A stretch of 64,000 bases of DNA from Halichondria panicea (GCF_963675165.1 NC_087381.1:4837378-4901377), one strand, 5' to 3'; positions 50,101-62,814 are shown, counted from the stretch's first letter. Notes: generated by a model not told the origin, from the letters alone. Made by a program: numbers and translations.

Positions 50101-52473
50101 TACACTATGTAGTACACATAATCGCCACATTGTGTTTCAACTCCCCCTCCCCCCAGGGCAATCCTCGCTATCAGAGCCAGGTGTACAATGCTTTAGTGGC
50201 CCTCCTCTCCTCCGCATCCAGTGAGGCCCAACGTATGGCCGCCTACACTCTGCGACTGATACAGCCATCAATGGGAGTGGCTTCTCCCACTATAGTGGAC
50301 CCTGTGCTGGAGCTGCTGCAGAGCCTGCATCTAGAAGTGCAGTTTGAAGGTGAGGATGGTTTATGCAGTTCTTGAAACCTGGTGACTCTATAAAGCTGCA
50401 TGGTCACCACCCTCGATCATAATGCCATGCAGGTTAATAAAATGGGCCCCAACGTCTCAATAGAGTGCGTTTCATTCAACCCTATACCTCTATATACAGC
50501 CACTGTTCGTCTGTTTACGTGTGAGGCTTCACTGCATGTATTATATTGATCTGTACTAGCTATATATTATTATTATGCTCTGATAACCTTAATTTGAAAC
50601 ATTGAAAAATATGGTAGAGAGCGATCTTCAATTTTAAAAATAGCTTACGAATGTACGCAACCTGCAACATTATAGAGTGGAACTGTTAATTGTTTCCCTC
50701 TCTTCCAGCCACTGAGTTATTGAAGACCCTCGTCTCCTACGAGGATGTGCAGCACTTGATTCTCATGCGTCTGGTGGGAATTCTCAAGGCCAGTGATGAC
50801 AGACCAGTGCCAGCAGCCCTAGCTGGTGAGTATCCACATCTCTTAAGCTAAAGAGTCTGATTGTTCAATACTTCGTTACTTTGTTCTTCGTAGCTTCACT
50901 TGATCAAAAATAGATCTACTCCAGGACTTGTGTATCTATACAAAAATTGTTTATTGTGCAGAATAGAGTATAGAATGGGTAGAATACTGTAGCACTTTTT
51001 GGAAGTCTCATAGCAAAAAAATGTGTGCCGTGTTGTTTGTACTAATTATTGTTGAGGTCACGGTTGAGTAAATCAGTTAGTCAGTGAATTAGGCATCTCC
51101 TTTAATGTATATACAGATGATGATGACAAAGCCAAGACTCAAGGTATGTACATTATACATGTACATTTACCTGCTATAATAGGCAGCAATTTAAAGCCGA
51201 AATGCATTACAAGATGAGCAGCCTATTAACTGGTATAGAATACACTTTGTGGCAGTAAGTGTCCCTGTGTTAAAACATTTACATACATCATGATCATCAA
51301 TAGGGCGATCGCAACATAATTGTACTAATCCTCACTGATCCTTCACAGCCCCTCTCTCTGTGCACGTGCAGCAAGCTGGAGCAGCCAAAGTGGTGAGGTG
51401 AGAGACGGGTGCATGAGACTTACATTCATGAGCCATCCCCATACCCACGCCCACTCCTAATTACTGATAAGTCATTTTTTCTCAAAAGGCTGGTACACCC
51501 TCATCAATTAATTAGCATACATGCTTGATTCATATACTATACGTATACCTTCTTGTTGTTTCCATAGGGTGCTGGCAGACAAGAGCAATGACTACGCTGG
51601 CAAATTGATTGAGGTATGCGTGCATATCATATTGTACTGGTGTTATAATTATGAGTTCCAGTAAAATTCTAAATCAAAGGCCCCTGTATACGTATATAAA
51701 TAGGTTGGTGAGGTTGTCCTTTATTCTGAGGTTTTCTACACTGCTGTATAGGGAGGGGGGGGGGGGGTGGAAGCACTGTCTTTGTAGGGATATGTACAAT
51801 GCTCTTTTCAGAAGTTCCGTTGTACACGTCCAGAGGATTATCGGTATAATTATTAGCTCACCACGCTCTACTTTTGTCTGTGTCTGTGTAGATGAGAGTG
51901 GTTCCACACTTGCTGTGTGCAATGGGCAATACTGCACACAAAGACTCACAGAGGCAGTCTTCAATGGCTCTAAAAGTAAGGATTTACAGTCATGTGGGCC
52001 ACTGGTACATGTATAATGAAAGCACCGCAGGTGCTGATGCCTCGGTGGAGATGCCAAAGCTACATAACATAAAGCTACTAATAGCTTTTATTCAGTCCAC
52101 AAATTAATCATGCATGCAAACTCAAAGAGTGGGTAATGATTGACCGTGATTGTTGTTAAAAACGATTGATGCCAAAAGTTCAAGCCTGGCTGCCGTCTGC
52201 AGAGCCGGCCTTGCAGCTCTCTTCTCACTCTTGCAGCTACCAATAGCTAGCGTTCTAGTGCAGAGCTAACTACTAAGTAGAGTAGCAACATTCGGTAAAC
52301 AAGTTTGGCTACGTGCTCTTCTGAAAAGGCTGCAATGGCATTCCAAGTAAGTAAAACTAGGCATAACTCGAGAACAAAGCATTATTTTGCAAATCCACGA
52401 ATGTAAACATGACTAGAAGCCTATAGAAACTCTTACTTGCACTTGATTCATCCTTGAGCAGCTGTAGCAGTCT

Positions 52474-52505
<32 letters not shown>

Positions 52506-53384
52506 ACTACCGTATACCTCGCTTGCGCATGCGCACCGAGGCATAATAATTATTACATGTACTGTATAATTATGGAGAGTGGGTAATGCAGAACTGCTTA
52601 TTCACATTCTGTAGTACATGTACATGTATAGCGCTCTGAATTACAGTTATCTTTAATGTTACACAAGAGTCTAAAGACTTGATGCATGTTGATCAGGTAT
52701 TTGTGGACAAAGTTGATGCAGTCAGAGAACAAGTGCTGTCTGTAATGGAGGATGATTTCTTTCAAAAGTTTATAGTGAGTGTGTGTACCTTTATTAGTAA
52801 CTATGTGTACGAATTATTGTGTCACGTATAATTAGTAGTCTGTTGTTTGGCAGTCTAAATTTGAATGGTACATGCATGTACATATCTTCCAGTATGCATG
52901 TTGGTGGTATACATTCTATATAGAGTCGTTACCGTTATAGCGGGAAATGTTTGCTATTTGGCTGCAGAGCCCTTGCCGGTATTTCACACAAAAGCTATTG
53001 GTGGGTATGGTTTCCTGGCATTGAAACGCAAATATTAGAACCCAGGAAAATGTTTGCCGTGTGGGAATTTATCATGTGATATTGGTACTCTAGTTTGTAG
53101 TAAGTGTATACCTAATACCTAGTTGTATACGTATAATAGGTAGGAATATTTGAAAGTTCCCCCATTATGTATGAAACCTTTGAAAAAGTGGAAGGTAAAC
53201 AGAAGCCTTACAATGTACAGTGTACTATAATTATGTACATGTTAATTATGTACATGCATCGTTGAAGTTTCACATGCATGTACCGTTTCTCTATATACAG
53301 TGCAATCCTGAGGAGCTCCATAACAGCATCTCCCCGGCACAAATTGACGTTCTAGTGGCTTCACTCAACCAAGAGGCCCAATAA
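47172..53384 (+). CDS. ARMH1: Armadillo-like helical domain protein (ARMH1)
   Basis: Thirteen exons with matching phases: 47172-47222, 47411-47550, 48619-48687, 49232-49398, 49734-49822, 50157-50349, 50709-50825, 51117-51143, 51349-51397, 51568-51613, 51892-51975, 52697-52774 and 53301-53384. This gives 397 residues from MSTTIDDVRNML (an upstream in-frame ATG at 47136 would add 12). The text follows vertebrate ARMH1 (C1orf228) closely: ASLFLARLTAWLR, FLEVGGMLTVLEI, YKELLCESYGVKLIAECLA, GNPRYQSQVYNALVALL and LHLEVQFEATELLK. The whole protein is predicted armadillo-type helical repeats. Its molecular function is poorly known. Introns hold a palindromic MITE (47634-47911), a CCCGAGG repeat (47991-48540) and family A copy 5 (52018-52548), yet all exons are intact. 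Confidence 0.92.
47634..47911. repeat. Palindromic MITE in ARMH1 intron 2
   Basis: Arms TTTTGGCTTTGTAATGCACT ... CTACCGGGGATAGGTGGGGA and their complement on the right (CACCTATCCCCGGTAG ... AGTGCATAAGCCAAAAG) enclose a shorter inner hairpin. Non-coding. Confidence 0.8.
47991..48540. repeat. CCCGAGGCGCG repeat, copy 1
   Basis: Begins ACCCGAGGCGCGCCACGGG followed by a GTCT microsatellite, and ends GAGGGTTTGCACTTTAGTGC. The same two ends and middle motifs, in reverse, make up 57905-58702. A short truncated copy is at 24770-24830. Confidence 0.75.
48765..48960. repeat. Degenerate tandem of TCTGTAAAAAAACAGCA units
   Basis: Several units of about 37 bp (CTCTGTAAAAAAACAGCATC with an A/T-rich spacer and AAAACACACC) lie in ARMH1 intron 3. 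The first copy is inverted, so part of the array forms a hairpin. Confidence 0.75.
52018..52548 (-). repeat. Repeat family A, copy 5
   Basis: Reverse orientation in ARMH1 intron 11, from GAAAGCACCGCAGGTGCTG to CTTGCGCATGCGCACCGAGG. It has a CA tract at 52475-52500. The transcribed strand of ARMH1 carries the antisense of copies 1 and 3. Confidence 0.87.
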
Positions 53385-53628
53385 TGATTATAATTATAAA
53401 CGGCATAATTATCACTCATTTATATCCACTTTGTGTAATCAAAAAAAGCATAATTTTTTTATCTGTACATGCATGTATGCCACTTTTACACACTTTTGTC
53501 AATTCTATATAGTGTTAATTACTGAATTCCTCTGCTACATATACTATGTATATCTAGATGCCTCTTCCTATGAGCATAGTCTATTAGCGTTCACAAAACT
53601 ACCTACATGCATATCATCTTCCACTCAC

Positions 53629-56600
53629 TTAGTCTTCTTTGAACTTAAAGGTATCACGAATAAAATCATTTATGAATATGCCTTTTGGATCGTATTCCAA
53701 CCGGAGTTCTTCGAAATCTGCCATCTTTGGGTATAACAGATTGAGCTCATCCCGTTTAGCATAAAAATGCTTTCCCCAGTGAAAACGTGCGTTTAATTTC
53801 TTGGTTGCATCATAGACTGCTGTGAAGTATCTCTCAACCGTTTCTGATGGTGCGTAGATGGTTAGAGTGATAGCACATATTCCAGATGGCATGTTGTAGC
53901 TGGGGCTCAGCCATATCTCATCCCCGGCTACAAAACGTACCTACAGTGACGATGAATGAGTGTCTGTACATGCTTGTGTGTATGCCTTGGCTGAATTGTA
54001 CATGCACAATCGATTTACTCGCCTGGGCATTAATTTTATTTAGGCCACCCCATGCAAATTATGAGACACTGTTGTTTTTCGTCCGTCTACCGACTGCATC
54101 GTGTTAAAGCACTGCATTGCTAATTATTCAATGAAAAAATTGAGGCAGCGCATGTTGAATGCCTTTAATGAAATTCATGATGATGTTACACGAACAATGC
54201 TCCCATGCACCCACATCTAATTTACAGCAGCCTTTGCATGGCAAGAACTATACAGTCTCATTGTGGCCTTACAAAAGGTTCCATGCAGGGCCGGGCGTTC
54301 AAACAAGAACTGCGTTGATCAAGCCATGCAGCGCTTGATATTTATATATTATATACATACAGCGACTATAATTGAGGAAATACAGTGTGCATGGTTATGT
54401 ATGGTGTGGCAAGTAATAATTATATAGGCTAAATAAATTGTACAGAACATTATATAGGCATCTTGTTTTCATATTGCCTCTTTTACCTCGGTGATGTAGT
54501 TGACAGGAAAGTTTCCTTCAATCACCACATCACGAACCGCTTCCAATGCTTCCACGCTATCCTTAAAATCCACCAGAATCTCACCTTCCTGATGAACTGG
54601 CAGTTCGAAGTAGTCGTTTAGGATGAGGTAGCTGTTGTCGACTCTGACAGTGTTGAAACCAAAACCTATCCAGTTGACTAAAAGCATCAAGAATTTAGTT
54701 TTTGACGGGATTACGTAGGTGATCTTTGTGACAACTGCAAACGCGTAGTACTGCAATACAATACATTCGAGACACTAAGTGCATGCATGTCACTCTTACA
54801 TACGTAATCACATTAAATGTACAATACCATATAAAATTATAGGTTAACACAGATCAAGTTTACAATTATTATGCATGCATAACCTATAGGGGATTGACAT
54901 GCACTGCCTCTAGCTCTAACAGGGCTTTTGCATGCATGCAAGGATAGTAAAATTAATGCAATGAACTTATCACGATTGGCCAGGTGAATTCCATTGTTAT
55001 GACCTTATACTTTAGCAATGGTATAGATATAGTGCAGACACAATTATTTTGGATCCTTACCGTAAGAAAGCTCAGGATGTCACTAGGTGCACCTGTTATG
55101 TTATCTGTAGTTTCTCCCGTTTGAAACAGAATACAAAAGTTATTCTGAAACTCCACCCAAAACTTGACGTAAACGTAGTCAGAATCACTGGCCAATTTGG
55201 AAAGATTTTCGATGCACCAATCCAGCTTATGGCGTGTCCTCGTTTCTTTCAGATTGAACTTGGGCTTAACTTTAATCGTCACCTTTGACAAAACACCAAA
55301 GAGGCCTATGTTAACTTGTGCTGCTTCAAACCTTTCGTCTCCTTTAGCCAGCTCAACAATCTATAGATCATCATTATAATTATACAACATGAAATTCGGT
55401 TTGATTCAGACTTATTTATAGTCTGCATGTGCAATCCATGCATGCATCACTCAAAAAAAGCTATGTATACCGTAACAGTGAAAGTCTCACCTGACCAGTT
55501 CCAGAAATGAACCTTAGCTTAGTGACCAGAGATGCTATATTGCCAATAGTCAGTCCGGTACCGTGGGTACCTAATTATGATGATCACTTGAACACACAAT
55601 ATTTATTTCCAGAATAATTATGATTAATGTGCAAACAATTTTTGAATCTGCGCAATGTATGAGTGTATAATAGGGGCCAGTGTATATAGAGGATGCATGC
55701 CATTGGACTTAGATCTATATAATTATGCAGTGGCAGATCTAGTGCTGCATGGGCACAAGGGGCATGTGCCCCCCCCCCCTTCTGGCTCACGAAGTGGGTG
55801 TGGCTTAGAGCAGCAATCAATTATTGCAGCATGCAGAATAGCAGACTGATCTCTAGTTGAAGACTTTTGAAGCTAAAGAGCAAGATTTCCTCCATTTCTG
55901 CTATCTCTTGCTATAGCAAACTATATGTATGTCATACTGCATGTCATCAATCAATCCATGATAAAAAGTTACACCAAAACTGTTGACCTTTTTTTAGTCT
56001 TCAAACTGCCCCCCCTTTTCATAATTCCTGTGGGTCCGCCCCTGAATATGTATAATAATTATAATTATAGCTAGCTATACGTATATATATATAGCACGAA
56101 ATTTTCGAGGCACTTAAATTTTGTGGAATGGCCTCTAAAAGTATTTCGTTGAATAAATTTCGTCGGTTGACTGCTTACGTGAAGCCAATCTTTGCACGTT
56201 AGAGCAGATAATTAAAACAATTTTCGTGTAGGATTGCTAACCCACAAAACAGCGAAAATGTCGCACTATATGGTATATGAACTGGAATGGATTAACAAGG
56301 AAACAGGATATACTTGTTATGATTTGGTAGATCAGATTAAGGAAACAATTCTTATAGGGTAGATCAGATAAGAATCCCATGGTAACATTATAATTTAATT
56401 AGCATGCACATTGCAGCTGTGGAATTTACCTGAATAGGGAAGCGCTTTGAATACTAATGAAAAAGACAATTTCCTAAACTCTAACCCTATAACTCTAACC
56501 CTATAACTCTAACCCTCCCTATAGGTATAATAATAGAACATCACAAGTTAAAAATAATTCTTGGAAATAGTTATTACATACAGTCATGGCAAAATGCCGC

Positions 56601-57487
56601 TTATCTTCTATAATCGTATGTGCTATTAGTGACTGGAGAGTGTACAGCAATTAATCCCGTATCACATCCGGTCCAGTAATTACACGTTGTCATTGACATC
56701 GTACAATTACCTGTCAAGTAATTTCACGCTGTCAATAACAATATATTGTTTTTGAATAGCGGCCGTGGCTGAAAATATTAATAAAAACTGCAGAGAACTT
56801 CATCATATAATTATACACGATTAGAAATCAATAGTATATGGCTACTCGTGCAATTATAAGGGATTAATAGCACTCTTAGCCATACTATTAATTATATATA
56901 CCTGTAGAGATGGCTCCGGCAATGGACTGACCAGCCACTGATCCAAGTTGAATCATAGCAAGATTATTTTTATCAAGTTCAAGGCTAATATTCCTCAAAG
57001 ATGTTCCAGCGTTAACCGTAACTTCATTTGGGTTTTGATTTTTAAAATCTACTCCAGTGTAGTTGGCCAAAGAAACCATTATGTCTTGGGTTTGAGCGAT
57101 AAGTGACCAAGAGTGCCCATCAGCTACCACTCGAATCCGCTGATTTTCATTGTAAGCCTTCTCAACTATGGTCTGAATTTCGTCCTCCGAGCATGGCGTC
57201 TGGAGGTTGTCAAGGTCAAAACGTATTCTTCCATCTGCAGAGTTATACTACTGATATAAGGTTTTACTATTAATTTATACACAGTATAACACAGCAAGCT
57301 ATAATAATAATAAGTAATACTGATTATTATAGTAGATCTATAATTATAGTGTATTTGGCTTACCATAACTGACTGGAGGCACAATATTATACTCTCTTTT
57401 CCACCATTGCCATGGATAAGCATTAAATATCCATGCCACTACAGCCACTACAATAGCACAGTAAAAGCATTTTTTCCCACATCCCAT
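53629..57487 (-). CDS. Membrane-anchored L-gulonolactone / D-arabinono-1,4-lactone oxidase
   Basis: Six exons (minus): 57487-57364, 57234-56902, 55570-55491, 55360-55061, 54750-54487 and 53940-53629; phases agree; 470 residues. Start MGCGKKCF is followed by a hydrophobic segment (about residues 8-23, CAIVVAVVAWIFNAY), a signal anchor. The FAD-binding (PCMH type) part follows: RVVADGHSWS carries the GHS motif, where the His takes covalent FAD in aldonolactone oxidases. Next come AGAISTGTHGTG and TIGNIASLV. The C-terminal ALO domain has FHWGKHF, the conserved HWGK motif, and DPKGIF near the end. The family performs the last step of ascorbate (or erythroascorbate) synthesis by oxidising the aldonolactone. 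Substrate cannot be told from sequence. The 3' end converges on ARMH1, 244 bp away. A hAT-like MITE lies in intron 2. Confidence 0.92.
55728..56047 (+). repeat. hAT-like MITE, full copy
   Basis: CAGTGGCAGATCTAGTGCTG at the left faces GTGGGTCCGCCCCTGAA at the right, imperfect hAT-type inverted ends. The core is shared with 30703-30990. It lies in intron 2 of the lactone oxidase gene. Confidence 0.8.
56089..56280. repeat. MITE-like ACGAAATTTTCG unit
   Basis: ATAGCACGAAATTTTCGAGG at the left and GAAAATGTCGCACTATAT at the right are imperfect inverted ends. Related ends (TAGCGGGAAATGTTCG) occur at 52936 and 61778. Non-coding; in the same intron as 55728-56047. Confidence 0.5.
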
Positions 57488-57904
57488 CTTCAGATTGTGC
57501 CTATAACCACTGCTATAGACTGAAATATAGACTAGATCTACTGGCCAGACTTTGCACAGTTTTATAAAGAAACAGGATATGATCAAAATAGAGGAAGCAA
57601 TAATTATTACACAATTTTCTTTGAAGAAGCCAAGCAAATATTTCCTATAAAGCCTTGTTATAATGATAACAGGAAAAGACTTTATAGGTACAAATAGGGT
57701 ATAGCTAAAAGTATATAGAATGGCAAAATGCCATAATTATGCTATACAAGGCAGTGGTGATCCAGAGGGGGTTCTTTGGGTTCAATTGAATCCCCTCTGA
57801 GACATAAGTGTAAGTCCTCCGAGTTTTGTTGGTGCAGTTTTATAGTGACTATATAAAGAGGCTAAAAACTCAAGCGCATGTATATAAAGCACAATGGGCA
57901 AAAA
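57488..57904. other. Upstream flank of lactone oxidase, nothing else seen
   Basis: Probable promoter and 5' UTR region of the minus-strand oxidase gene. No motif I can defend. Confidence 0.35.
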
Positions 57905-58702
57905 CACTCGATAACTAGAGCACTAAAGTGCAAACCCTCGGCTGGTACATGGTGACATGATTAAAAAGAAACCAGAAATATAATGCAGTGCATATAGTGA
58001 TGTTGTTATCATGTATGACTTGCACAGCAACTCAGGAGCAATAAAACTAAACCAGACTGGAGGCATGCTGAAACATTTGAGAACAGGTAGTGGTACTATA
58101 GATATATGCACTATGGATTAGGATCACAGTAAAGAAGCCTGGAGTCTCAGAGAAGTATGGCTCCAGGTTCTGCATAGAGTAGGATCCCAGTCAGCAGCAG
58201 GAGCTATAATTCAAGCTTCTACTTTAGTGACCCTGTTCCATTGTTCCTGGTATATACAGCTTTCTACTTTAGTGACCCTGTTCCATCGTTTTTTTGGTAC
58301 AGGATCACTTCAGTTATAAGTAACGCATGTGCAAGTTCTGTTCAAGCTACATTTTGCTCGCTTTTATTAGACAAAGGAGCTTTAACACCGAAAGCTGTCA
58401 CTATCAAAAGTACTAACTTGTTGTGTGGAGGCTACTCATGCTGTAAACGTAGTGCTAGAGCATCCAGGTAAGCAGATCTAGTCACAAGCTTATTCAAGCT
58501 TCTTAGCTTTTGCTCGACAAAGAAGCTTTAACAGCAAAATCTGCCACTATTTAAATCAAGATATTGTTGTGTGAAGGCTATCTATGCTGTAAACGCAGTG
58601 ATGTGGCATCCAGGTGAGTAGATATACCTGTGACAAACAAACAAACAAACAAACAGACCAACATACTACTATACCCGTGGCCGCCCACACGCGCCTCGGG
58701 TA
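57905..58702. repeat. CCCGAGGCGCG repeat, copy 2
   Basis: Reverse of 47991-48540, with extra internal duplication: the block CTTTAGTGACCCTGTTCCAT occurs twice (about 58220 and 58268) and the GCTTTAACA block twice (58379 and 58524). Ends with an ACAA run and CCCGTGGCCGCCCACACGCG before CGCCTCGGGT. Confidence 0.75.
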
Positions 58703-58726
58703 ATAAGCTAGGGCAGCACACACCTC

Positions 58727-58960
58727 GTATACCTAGATTTTTCAAAAGCATTCGACACTGTACCTATACCACATGATCGACGTCTACTACTCAAATTGGA
58801 CCACATTAATTGGTATAAGGGGTGACTTGCTAGAATGAATCAGAGGTTTCCTGCTTAATTGTAAGCAGCGGGTCCTGTGTGACGGGGTCACATCTGATTC
58901 GGACAATGTTCCTTCAGGGGTGCTATACTTGGCCCCCTATATTGTTCATAATCTACGCCA
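58727..58960 (+). pseudogene. Non-LTR retrotransposon reverse transcriptase fragment
   Basis: Translates to LVYLDFSKAFDTVP, RRLLLKLDHI, then after a frameshift GIRGDLLE-stop-IRGFLLNCKQRVLCDGVTSD and NVPSGV. This is the start of the palm region of LINE reverse transcriptases (DFSKAFDTV, WIxxFLxxRxQRV, SGVPQGS). The catalytic YxDD part is absent. It has one frameshift, an in-frame stop in place of Trp, and a truncated end. The open frame that follows (to 59111) could be a degraded C-terminal part but I cannot confirm it. Confidence 0.75.
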
Positions 58961-59277
58961 GGAGTGTATGAAGAGGAGTATGCGACTCCCACGCACATTC
59001 CATTCTATATCTCGGACTGAATCCGTCACTAGCAGTATCCACCCTTATAAAGCAAGCTGTTCCAAAGATATGGAACACTTTGTAACAGAAGGTAGACAAA
59101 ATTTTGCATGAAAGTCACAACTTTGGCACCTTGTATCTCAGAAGGCATGCAATAAGTGACCCCAAAAATTCTTGTGGTTCGATAACTTTATGCATACTAT
59201 GAATGTACCGAGTTTCGGGATAATTTGAGGGGGGCGTGCATTTTGTGTGTTGATCTCACTTGGAATGACCCACATGT

Positions 59278-59672
59278 GTGTGTACCAACCCCCGGCCCTC
59301 AGTGTGTACATGTGTGTGTACCAACCCCCGGCCCTCAGTGTGTACGTGTGTGTGTACCAGCCCCCCTCAGTGTGTACCTACTCCCCTCAGTGTGTACCAA
59401 CCCCCCTCAGTGTGTACCTACTCCCCTCAGTGTGTACCAACCCCCCTCAGTGTGTACCAACCCCCCTCAGTGTGTACCTACTCCCCTCAGTGTGTACCAA
59501 CTCCCCTCAGTGTGTACCTACTCCCCTCAGTGTGTACCTACTCCCCTCAGTGTGTACCTACTCCCCTCAGTGTGTACCTACTCCCCTCAGTGTGTACATG
59601 TGTGTGTACCTACCCCTCAGTGTGTACATGTGTGTGTACCTACCCCCCCAGTGTGTACATGTGCTGTGTGTG
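59278..59672. repeat. Minisatellite, about 19-bp unit
   Basis: About twenty units of CTCAGTGTGTACC(T/A)AC(T/C)CCC, with A/T and C-run variation and some longer GTGTGTGTACC units at both ends. All three plus frames are open through it, giving Pro/Ser/Val/Tyr-rich translations. That is a by-product of a unit without stops, not evidence of a gene. Confidence 0.93.
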
Positions 59673-62525
59673 TACCTACCTATGGAGTCAATTGTGACAG
59701 GCTCTGGGAAAACCAGACATTTGGAGCAGAATTTAGTATTGAGCTATAGCTAAATTTGTGCCTACAGTGTTAAATCTCAAATATTAGTATCTACAGTCCT
59801 TCTACTACCTCTCTGTAAAATCTGATGCTCTAAATCCAGCTCTTTCCATCGAATCGCCTCATCCAAACTTTCGCTATTACCTTATTTTTCCTAATTGAGC
59901 AATCTTTGAGAGGCGTTTTTCTCGATACTACATTTACGGCTTCCAGTTTCTAGCGCGCATAACTCGGGTATGAAACTAGGTAGGTGAACACTAAGCGTAT
60001 CATTGTGTAGGCGATGCTCTGTTCTATCACTTGGTACGTTAATCACCAAAAATGTTGCCTGCTCCAAATGTCAGGGTCATTGTGTGGACGAATATGATGC
60101 TGGGGCATATCATTGGGGTGGGGCATATCATTGATAGGTGCATTCAGTAAAATACTGAGCCCAAAATAAAAATCCACAGCACATAATAGCTTATTTTGGG
60201 TTCAGTATTTTACGAAATCACGTATACGTCCGAATATTACCATGCCCACGTGTTTACCTCCAACTGCACGCGAACTTCAAATATTGAAGAGGTATATATC
60301 ATGTCAGCTGGCCAACTATAGCTTCGATCCCATGGCCCACGAAACCATTGTGTCTTTCTATATAATTATTCCAAGAAAACTTGAGCCTCTCAGGAGGAAA
60401 TCCAAGCCTCTAAGCCAGCTAAAAGATGATGTAGACAGTCCTAGCAGAGAACCAGGAGAGTTGTCAATGGCAATATAGCGGATCCACCAACCCAGCGTCA
60501 AATTAAATATCAATGCCGTCCGTCCTTCATACATTCAACACTCACAGCTTCTCAAAATCATGCATTCTCATCCAGGGTGCATCCAGGAAATTGCGACAAG
60601 AACTGTTGTTAGATCTGCAAGAGTAGACTGCTTAATTATATGTAGATAAAGTAAGATCTCATCCACATAAAAAATGCATGAATGTATACTGTGCCAATAT
60701 TATTTTATAGCATTGGTGCGATTGGAATTCGAAGGGTATACTCATACGTGCAAAGTCACTCTACATCAATCTCTTGTTTACCAGATAAATTACAGCATTT
60801 TCTGCTATAAGTACAACAATAAGTGTTTGTATAACAGATGGATCATTGGAATGGCCAACAGGGGCAACAATATGAATTGCTAGCTTTGAGGGGAAAGTGG
60901 ATTCAAGGTATACTAGAACATAACTTTAAATGGAAGTCAATGAATGTCATTACCTTAATGTCATTACCTTAACTTTATCAGCACCTGTCACAAGCCAAAA
61001 TACAAAATTCTGACAGTAATAATACACATACGTAATCATTATAGTCAAATGTGTGAGGTGTAGTCACCAAGTTCAACATCACGTGCATACAGAACTACAT
61101 GCACATGTATATAAGTTAAATACATGCACATACTGGTCAGTGTTAGTATCAATTGTTTGTGTCCAAACATTTCAGCACGCCAGACCGCTTAATGTCCAGG
61201 ATCTGTTTTCTGAGTGGGTAGCAAGGAAAAGTGTGGGAGAGTGTATCAGGTATTAATCATCACGTGTGATATTTATATATACACTATCATACATTCAATT
61301 GCCATGGAAGCAGTAGAGTAGTGTTATACAATTCCAGGACTAAAGAGTCATTATAATTACTACAAATGCTTTGACAAGAACGTATAGAATTGGAGATAAG
61401 TACATACTAGTCTTAGGTAATATCTCGGGCATATAATCTACCAACCCCTATATAGCTGCTGTATATAATTATTTTAGTGGTAATAATTATAGTGGGTAAT
61501 ATTTATTATAGTCAACGTTGTACGAGCATACCATCAAGTCCATAACGGAAGGCAGTATATAATTCCATTACTAGATTCTGATGTGTTTCAAACATTTATG
61601 TGAGGGTTGATCAATTTGCAACAATAAAATCGCAAAACCTAAAATTAATTATTACTAGCAAATACACCCTATCCTTGCCAAAACGCAATAGTTAGATTAC
61701 AAGGGGTAACATTTTCTGCTGATTTGGCTCATTCGTGAAGGTTATATTCACCAGCAAAATATTCTACTATATACCGTATAGCGGGAAATGTTCGTGAGGT
61801 GCAAAATTTTGAGTTTTTCGTGGGCATAGAAGTTAACAGGGAAATTAAAACCGGGATAAACTCCCACCCACTGGTATTTCACATTGGTGGGTATGGTTTT
61901 CTGGCATTCAACCGCGAATATTAGAACCCATGAGCAATTTTCTGCTGAGGGCTCTGTGTGTGTCTACTCCAAGGCCACACACACAATTCTAGGTAACACG
62001 CTTTTAGAAATATACAACAGGTGTGCACCATAAAGAATAATGTGGTTTTGAAACATGTATACACAGACGTACGTACATAAGTACACTCAATAAACTGTCC
62101 AACAACAAAACATTTGCTCAATCAAAGCCAAATAGCGAAAATTTGCACACGCGAAAATTTCTTGCTACAAGGTGTACCTAGTCTGTGCTGGTATCTCATG
62201 GTGAGAACATAGATTTACTTCTGTATCAACGTCATGAACAGTCACAATCAATGGAATCTGTGTTCTGTGACATGTTAGGGTGACGGTGCATGTATAGTAT
62301 CAGCTACGTTGCGTGGATTCAAGTTGTAGCGAGGAATTCTCCCAAAACAATATACCTCAAAAAATAAAATTGCATATTTGAGTGCATGCATGTATGTATG
62401 TATGTATAAGCTAGGTGACGAAAATACTATACAATAATTACCCCGTTCGTGTGTGCGCAGTACGCAGGGGTACAACCTTATATTGGGCACATTACTATAA
62501 GAGCTGCATGAATCAGATATAGATT
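59673..62525. other. Repeat-rich stretch without a supported gene
   Basis: Holds a hairpin at 60146-60214 (GTAAAATACTGAGCCCAAAA and complement), a degraded copy of the 6053-6270 MITE (61540-61780) and a TAGCGGGAAATGTTCG end at about 61778. An open frame at 60242-60478 (starts MPTCLPPTARELQIL) has no motif and no clear splice partners; I do not call it. Confidence 0.45.
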
Positions 62526-62814
62526 AATGCACTCACCAACAAGGCCTTACCAAGCGGTCAGGCTGCATGCTGGCCTGACTGGCACTTTTTGTAGCTGAGT
62601 AGGTAATGGTCGTCATTATTGAAAAATCCCATGATCGTTTCCTGGTGAAGGTCGTCAATATAATTATTGTGCATGCTGATCGGTAAGGCCGAGGAAAAGT
62701 GATTGACCTTTTTTTAGTTACCGCTGTATGCGAAAGTTTCAAGACTAGAAAAACAGTTGACCTGTTGGCCTGACCACTTTAAATTTGCTTGCTACGCCCC
62801 TGGTCAAAATGGTG
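62526..62814. repeat. MITE with GGTCAGG / CCTGACC ends
   Basis: Right end GGCCTGACCACTTTAAATTT, then GCTTGCTACGCCCCTGG, mirrors the end at 34006. The left side has AGCGGTCAGGCTGCATGC. Internal GATCGTTT/CATGCTGATCGG text is non-coding. Exact left end uncertain. Confidence 0.5.

Noticed and set aside
56478-56516. Short CTCTAACCCTATAA repeats resembling telomeric CCCTAA
   Set aside because: Only three imperfect units with a 14-bp period; treated as a minor tandem repeat in an intron.
59225-59753. Overlapping long frames with Pro/Val/Cys/Tyr repeats
   Set aside because: Translations of a 19-bp minisatellite in three frames; no start context or splice sites.
60242-60478. 78-codon frame starting MPTCLPPTARELQ
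   Set aside because: No motif, no splice partners and repeat surroundings; it may be chance.
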